From: an uncultured Cloacibacillus sp.
GTDB taxonomy: Bacteria > Synergistota > Synergistia > Synergistales > Synergistaceae
Length of the DNA stretch: 17,523 nucleotides
Assembly (NCBI GenBank): GCA_934511335.1
Contig: CAKSWL010000012.1
Location: 1-17,523 of the forward strand
Reading direction: 5' to 3'
Below are positions 15,886-17,523 of the stretch, piece by piece. The stretch's first letter is position 1; each line of letters begins with the position of its first letter. A model generated the notes under the pieces. It made no database searches and had not been told where the DNA came from. It saw only the letters and a list, made by a program, of their open reading frames with translations. A program made the translations under genes and the position numbers.

Positions 15886-15915
15886 GGGGCGGGGCGAAAG
15901 TCCCGCCCCTTTTTT
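15886..15915 (+). terminator. Strong terminator between tail and lysis cassettes
   Basis: GGGGCGGG (15886-15893) pairs perfectly with CCCGCCCC (15902-15909). The loop is 8 bases with GAAA inside, and TTTTTT follows. It begins directly after the micro-ORF stop and 14 bases before the endolysin start, so the lysis genes need read-through or their own promoter. Confidence 0.85.
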
Positions 15916-15929
15916 AAGGAGGGTTTGTC

Positions 15930-16490
15930 GTGAGAGAAGATTTTGATAGGTGCCTTGCGTTTGTCTTCATGAATGAGGGAGGACGCGCGAACCATAAGAA
16001 CGACAGGGGCGGCGAGACGAACCGCGGCATTACGGCGGCGACGCTTGCCCGCGCCTATCAGGAAGGGATTGTGGAGCACTGTTCGGTGCGAAAGCTCACA
16101 AAGGAGGAAGCGGCCGCCATATATAAGGCCTATTACTGGGATAAGGCGCGCTGCGGCAGTCTGCCTTATCCCTTGTCCTGCCTGCACTTCGACGCGGCCG
16201 TGAATCACGGCGTGGGCGGGGCGGTGAGGCTTTTGCAGAGGACGCTGAACCGTTTTTGCAAGGCGGGGCTTAAGGTGGACGGCGCGTACGGCCCGATGAC
16301 GGCCGCGGCGGTGCGGGCGGTCTGTCAGGCTCCCGATTATCCCTCCGCGGCGGCTGAGGTGTGCGGGATTTATTGCGACGCGCGCGGGGAGTTGTATGAG
16401 AAGATCATGCGGCGCGATCCTTCGCAGGAGGTTTTTCGCAGGGGCTGGTTCGCGCGGCTGGCGCGCTGCAGGAGGCTTTTTGGGCGATGA
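15930..16490 (+). CDS. Endolysin, glycoside hydrolase family 108 with C-terminal peptidoglycan-binding region
   Basis: AAGGAGGG at 15916-15923 selects the GTG start. The 186-residue length is typical for GH108 phage lysozymes. Near the N-terminus NEGG (catalytic Glu16) is followed by NDRGGETNRGIT, the GH108 signature. YYWDKARCGSLP and LHFDAAVNHG are also as expected for the family, and the hydrophobic LKVDGAYGPMTAAAV marks the PG_binding_3-type C-terminal part. It cuts the glycan strand of peptidoglycan to release progeny. There is no signal peptide, so it needs a holin to reach the wall; candidates lie immediately downstream. The stop overlaps the next ATG as ATGA. Arg19 stands where relatives often have an aromatic residue. 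Confidence 0.93.
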   Translation: MREDFDRCLAFVFMNEGGRANHKNDRGGETNRGITAATLARAYQEGIVEHCSVRKLTKEEAAAIYKAYYWDKARCGSLPYPLSCLHFDAAVNHGVGGAVRLLQRTLNRFCKAGLKVDGAYGPMTAAAVRAVCQAPDYPSAAAEVCGIYCDARGELYEKIMRRDPSQEVFRRGWFARLARCRRLFGR

Positions 16491-16573
16491 ATATCAGGTT
16501 GGCGCTGTTCTGGGGCGGCCTTTTGGCCGGCCTTGCCGTTTTCTGGCGCCTGGTTTGGGAGGTGTCTTTATGA
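16487..16573 (+). CDS. 28-residue single-helix membrane peptide in the lysis cassette
   Basis: The ATG overlaps the endolysin stop, and its stop overlaps the following ATG, each as ATGA. AGGAGG at 16470-16475 is about 11 bases upstream. The peptide starts MNIRLALFWGGLLAGLAVFW and ends RLVWEVSL: a Lys/Arg-flanked hydrophobic helix long enough to cross a membrane once. A pinholin-like or holin-regulator role is possible from place and shape. A pure leader for coupling the next gene is the main alternative. Confidence 0.55.
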   Translation: MNIRLALFWGGLLAGLAVFWRLVWEVSL

Positions 16574-16890
16574 GCGAGGAGGAGCTCAGACGCGCCCTGT
16601 CCGCGCTGGAGAGGAAGCTGGACGATATAAGGGCGGAGGTCGTGACCGCGCTGCGCGAGTTCAAGCAGGAGAATAAGGGGTCGCACGCCGAGTTTTATCG
16701 GCGGATTTCAGCGATCGAGCTTGAGTGCGCGGCGCGGAAGCACATGATCGCGGACGCCGTCGCCCATTTGCGCGAGGATGTGCCGGCGGAGGAGTTTTTT
16801 CACCGCAAGGTCTCTTCCGTGGCTGTCTTTCTTGCGGCGCAGGCGGCGGCGGTTTTGGTGGGCGCGGCGGTAGGCGCGTGGTTCAGGTAG
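16570..16890 (+). CDS. Holin-like protein: N-terminal coiled coil, C-terminal transmembrane helix
   Basis: GGAGG (16558-16562) is 7 bases from this ATG; an in-frame upstream extension would overlap the endolysin and is rejected. The 106 residues begin MSEEELRRALSALERKLDDI, a charged coiled coil that continues to ~residue 78. One hydrophobic helix follows at ~83-105 (VAVFLAAQAAAVLVGAAVGA), then Trp-Phe-Arg. This layout matches XhlA/BhlA-type holin partners, and less well a spanin. It probably works with the peptide before and the protein after it to open the membrane for the endolysin (inference from order). Exact family not established. Confidence 0.7.
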   Translation: MSEEELRRALSALERKLDDIRAEVVTALREFKQENKGSHAEFYRRISAIELECAARKHMIADAVAHLREDVPAEEFFHRKVSSVAVFLAAQAAAVLVGAAVGAWFR

Positions 16891-16901
16891 GAGGGATGTA
16901 G

Positions 16902-17165
16902 ATGTTGAAGGCGGTTTTTGAGAGGATCGGCAATGAGGCGCTGAAGCGCGTGCTTGAGGCGGAGGCGGCTTTGCCGGGGGCGACGGGAGCGGAGAAGCGC
17001 GATTTCGTGGCCAGGCGGCTGGATGAGATGGTGAAGCTGCCGTGGTGGCTGGAGCCCTTCGACGGGGCGCTTTTCGGACTGGCGATAGACGTCGTCTGCG
17101 GGGCTTTGAATGAGAGCTTCGGGCACAGGTGGCAGAAGCTGACGAAGGAGGCGGGGAAGAGATGA
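16902..17165 (+). CDS. Small lysis-cassette protein, LLH-holin-like pattern
   Basis: AGGAGGG precedes the ATG with good spacing. The 87 residues start MLKAVFERIGNEALKRV and contain GAEKRDFVARRLDEM, then LPWW. A hydrophobic stretch around residues 55-70 (ALFGLAIDVVCGALN) follows, and the end is basic. The 'EKR..V...L...LP......ID..V..LN' order recalls the end of LLH-type phage holins, but the N-terminal membrane helix of that family is absent. The hydrophobic part could be a membrane-surface helix. It is most likely a lysis accessory or small tail-completion protein; function uncertain. Its stop overlaps a following ATG as ATGA. Confidence 0.65.
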   Translation: MLKAVFERIGNEALKRVLEAEAALPGATGAEKRDFVARRLDEMVKLPWWLEPFDGALFGLAIDVVCGALNESFGHRWQKLTKEAGKR

Positions 17166-17239
17166 GCTACGGCCCCGGGGATAACGCCTTCGTCATAGAC
17201 CGAGGGTCGGCGGAGGTGTTTTTATGTCCAGCGGCATAA
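17162..17239 (+). CDS. Possible 25-residue ORF at the phage right end
   Basis: The ATG overlaps the preceding stop as ATGA, the same coupling used earlier in the cassette. The product starts MSYGPGDNAFVIDRG and ends FLCPAA. It has no recognisable feature. It may be a leader that crosses the next ribosome-binding site, as the 28-residue peptide does, rather than a functional gene. Confidence 0.3.
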   Translation: MSYGPGDNAFVIDRGSAEVFLCPAA

Positions 17240-17268
17240 GAATTATCCGTTATCTTGTGAGATTTTAG
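17224..17268 (+). pseudogene. Gene start cut off after 14 codons at the composition boundary
   Basis: GGAGGTGTTTTTATG (17212-17226) repeats the start region of the holin-like gene, GGAGGTGTCTTTATG (16558-16572), with one mismatch. The frame then reads MSSGIRIIRYLVRF-stop. The quality of the start and the abrupt stop within newly AT-rich DNA suggest that the rest of a phage gene has been replaced at this point. Confidence 0.45.
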
Positions 17269-17406
17269 TCGAAACGATAGCAATCCGTACGGAGACTGTA
17301 GCACTACTATAAGCACTAAAAAAATAAAACATGTCTGATATATTCGTTAATTGCAAACATATCAAGGTTGTTTTTGAAGCCGGACGCTGGCTCCATTTGA
17401 TACATC
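17269..17406. other. AT-rich non-coding stretch at the probable prophage border
   Basis: No reading frame of note on either strand. It holds a 10-base perfect palindrome TCCGTACGGA (17284-17293), a run AAAAAAATAAAA, and arms TGATAT/ATATCA around a 17-base centre near 17336-17364. Any of these could be part of an attachment or operator site, but I cannot show it. No tRNA gene is visible. Confidence 0.4.
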
Positions 17407-17431
17407 AAGCCCCTTTTTAAGGGGCTTTTTT
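17407..17431 (+). terminator. Perfect terminator hairpin near the right end
   Basis: AAGCCCCTT (17407-17415) and AAGGGGCTT (17419-17427) form a 9-bp perfect stem over TTT. A six-T run spans 17426-17431. It would stop + strand transcripts leaving the lysis cassette. Confidence 0.85.
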
Positions 17432-17445
17432 CATGTTTCTTGAAA

Positions 17446-17467
17446 TCCCCCGGCTATGCCGGGGGTT
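17446..17467 (-). terminator. Hairpin probably terminating a minus-strand gene
   Basis: CCCCCGGC (17447-17454) pairs with GCCGGGGG (17458-17465) over loop TAT. Read on the minus strand it lies just after the stop of the partial frame at the right edge and is followed by ATTTC, a weak U-tract. It faces the hairpin at 17407, as in a convergent gene pair. Confidence 0.5.
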
Positions 17468-17471
17468 CATT

Positions 17472-17522
17472 TTAGCTTACAGCTATGCTCATAATCTCCT
17501 CTGCCGTAAGATTAAGAAGGTC
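17472..17522 (-). CDS. C-terminal end of a possible minus-strand gene
   Basis: Only 16 codons and a TAA are in view, reading DLLNLTAEEIMSIAVS. The other two minus frames have stops here, and the stop is followed by a hairpin, both of which favour real coding. The composition is helical and amphipathic. Too short to assign; a host gene or another element next to the prophage is the simplest reading. Confidence 0.35.
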   Translation of the reverse strand, partial: DLLNLTAEEIMSIAVS

Positions 17523-17523
17523 C

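Noticed and set aside
17372..17392. GGACGCTGGCTCCA looks a little like the 3' end of a tRNA or tmRNA, which would suit an attachment site
   Set aside because: No T-arm, acceptor partner or CCA can be fitted around it; the match is too short.
17446..17467. Hairpin as the end of an IS200/IS605-type element
   Set aside because: No transposase motif is visible in the 16 codons next to it; an ordinary terminator explains it.

Overview
The window looks like the right-hand, late-gene part of a podovirus-type prophage. It carries the virion-core, tail-fibre and lysis genes, then runs into AT-richer, non-phage-looking DNA over the last ~300 bases. All convincing genes are on the + strand, tightly packed, with good Shine-Dalgarno sequences and several ATGA stop/start overlaps. 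The gene order (gp14-like, gp15-like, gp16-like giant, T7 gp17-type fibre head, more tail genes, lysis genes) parallels the late region of T7-like phages. The host cannot be named from sequence alone. The DNA is GC-rich, purine-rich on the coding strand, and uses ATA and AGG/AGA codons freely. An anaerobic, gut-type bacterium such as a member of Synergistota or Desulfovibrionales is only a guess.

Left third to two thirds (1-11923): the end of a small Ala/Gly-rich core protein, a 594-residue probable internal virion protein, and one 9.8-kb gene for a protein of about 3263 residues. That protein is a phage 'polyvalent protein'. In order it shows a Gly/Ala-rich hydrophobic stretch, two copies of a small repeated module, a WFGDW/LPD3-like module, two ADP-ribosyltransferase-like (ART) modules, a BECR-type nuclease-like module, a zincin HEMSH metalloprotease-like site, a long Ala/Glu/Arg coiled coil and a C-terminal LPD38-like region with a hydrophobic segment. 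It takes the place of T7 gp16, the core protein ejected with the DNA, so a cargo of host-modifying enzymes delivered with the genome is the likely role (inference).

Cargo slot (11924-12467): no intact gene. Four terminator-like hairpins are strung through it, along with two wrecks. One is a decayed YafQ/RelE-family toxin that keeps all its catalytic residues but has two in-frame stops and no N-terminal half. The other is a 77-bp copy of an internal piece of the giant gene fused to a copy of its last 18 bases.

Tail cassette (12468-15885): a T7 gp17-like fibre head, a collagen-repeat tail protein with a pyocin-knob-like domain, a 55-residue ORF, a short paralogue of the collagen protein's head, and a 462-residue probable receptor-binding or tail protein. 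A frame-disrupted micro-ORF and a strong terminator close it.

Lysis cassette (15930-17165): a GH108 endolysin, a 28-residue one-helix membrane peptide, a coiled-coil/TM holin-like protein and an 87-residue protein. Overlaps or very short gaps link them. From about 17240 the composition changes abruptly. A gene start with a good ribosome-binding site is cut after 14 codons, and two hairpins lead to the end of a possible minus-strand gene. This is probably the prophage right border.
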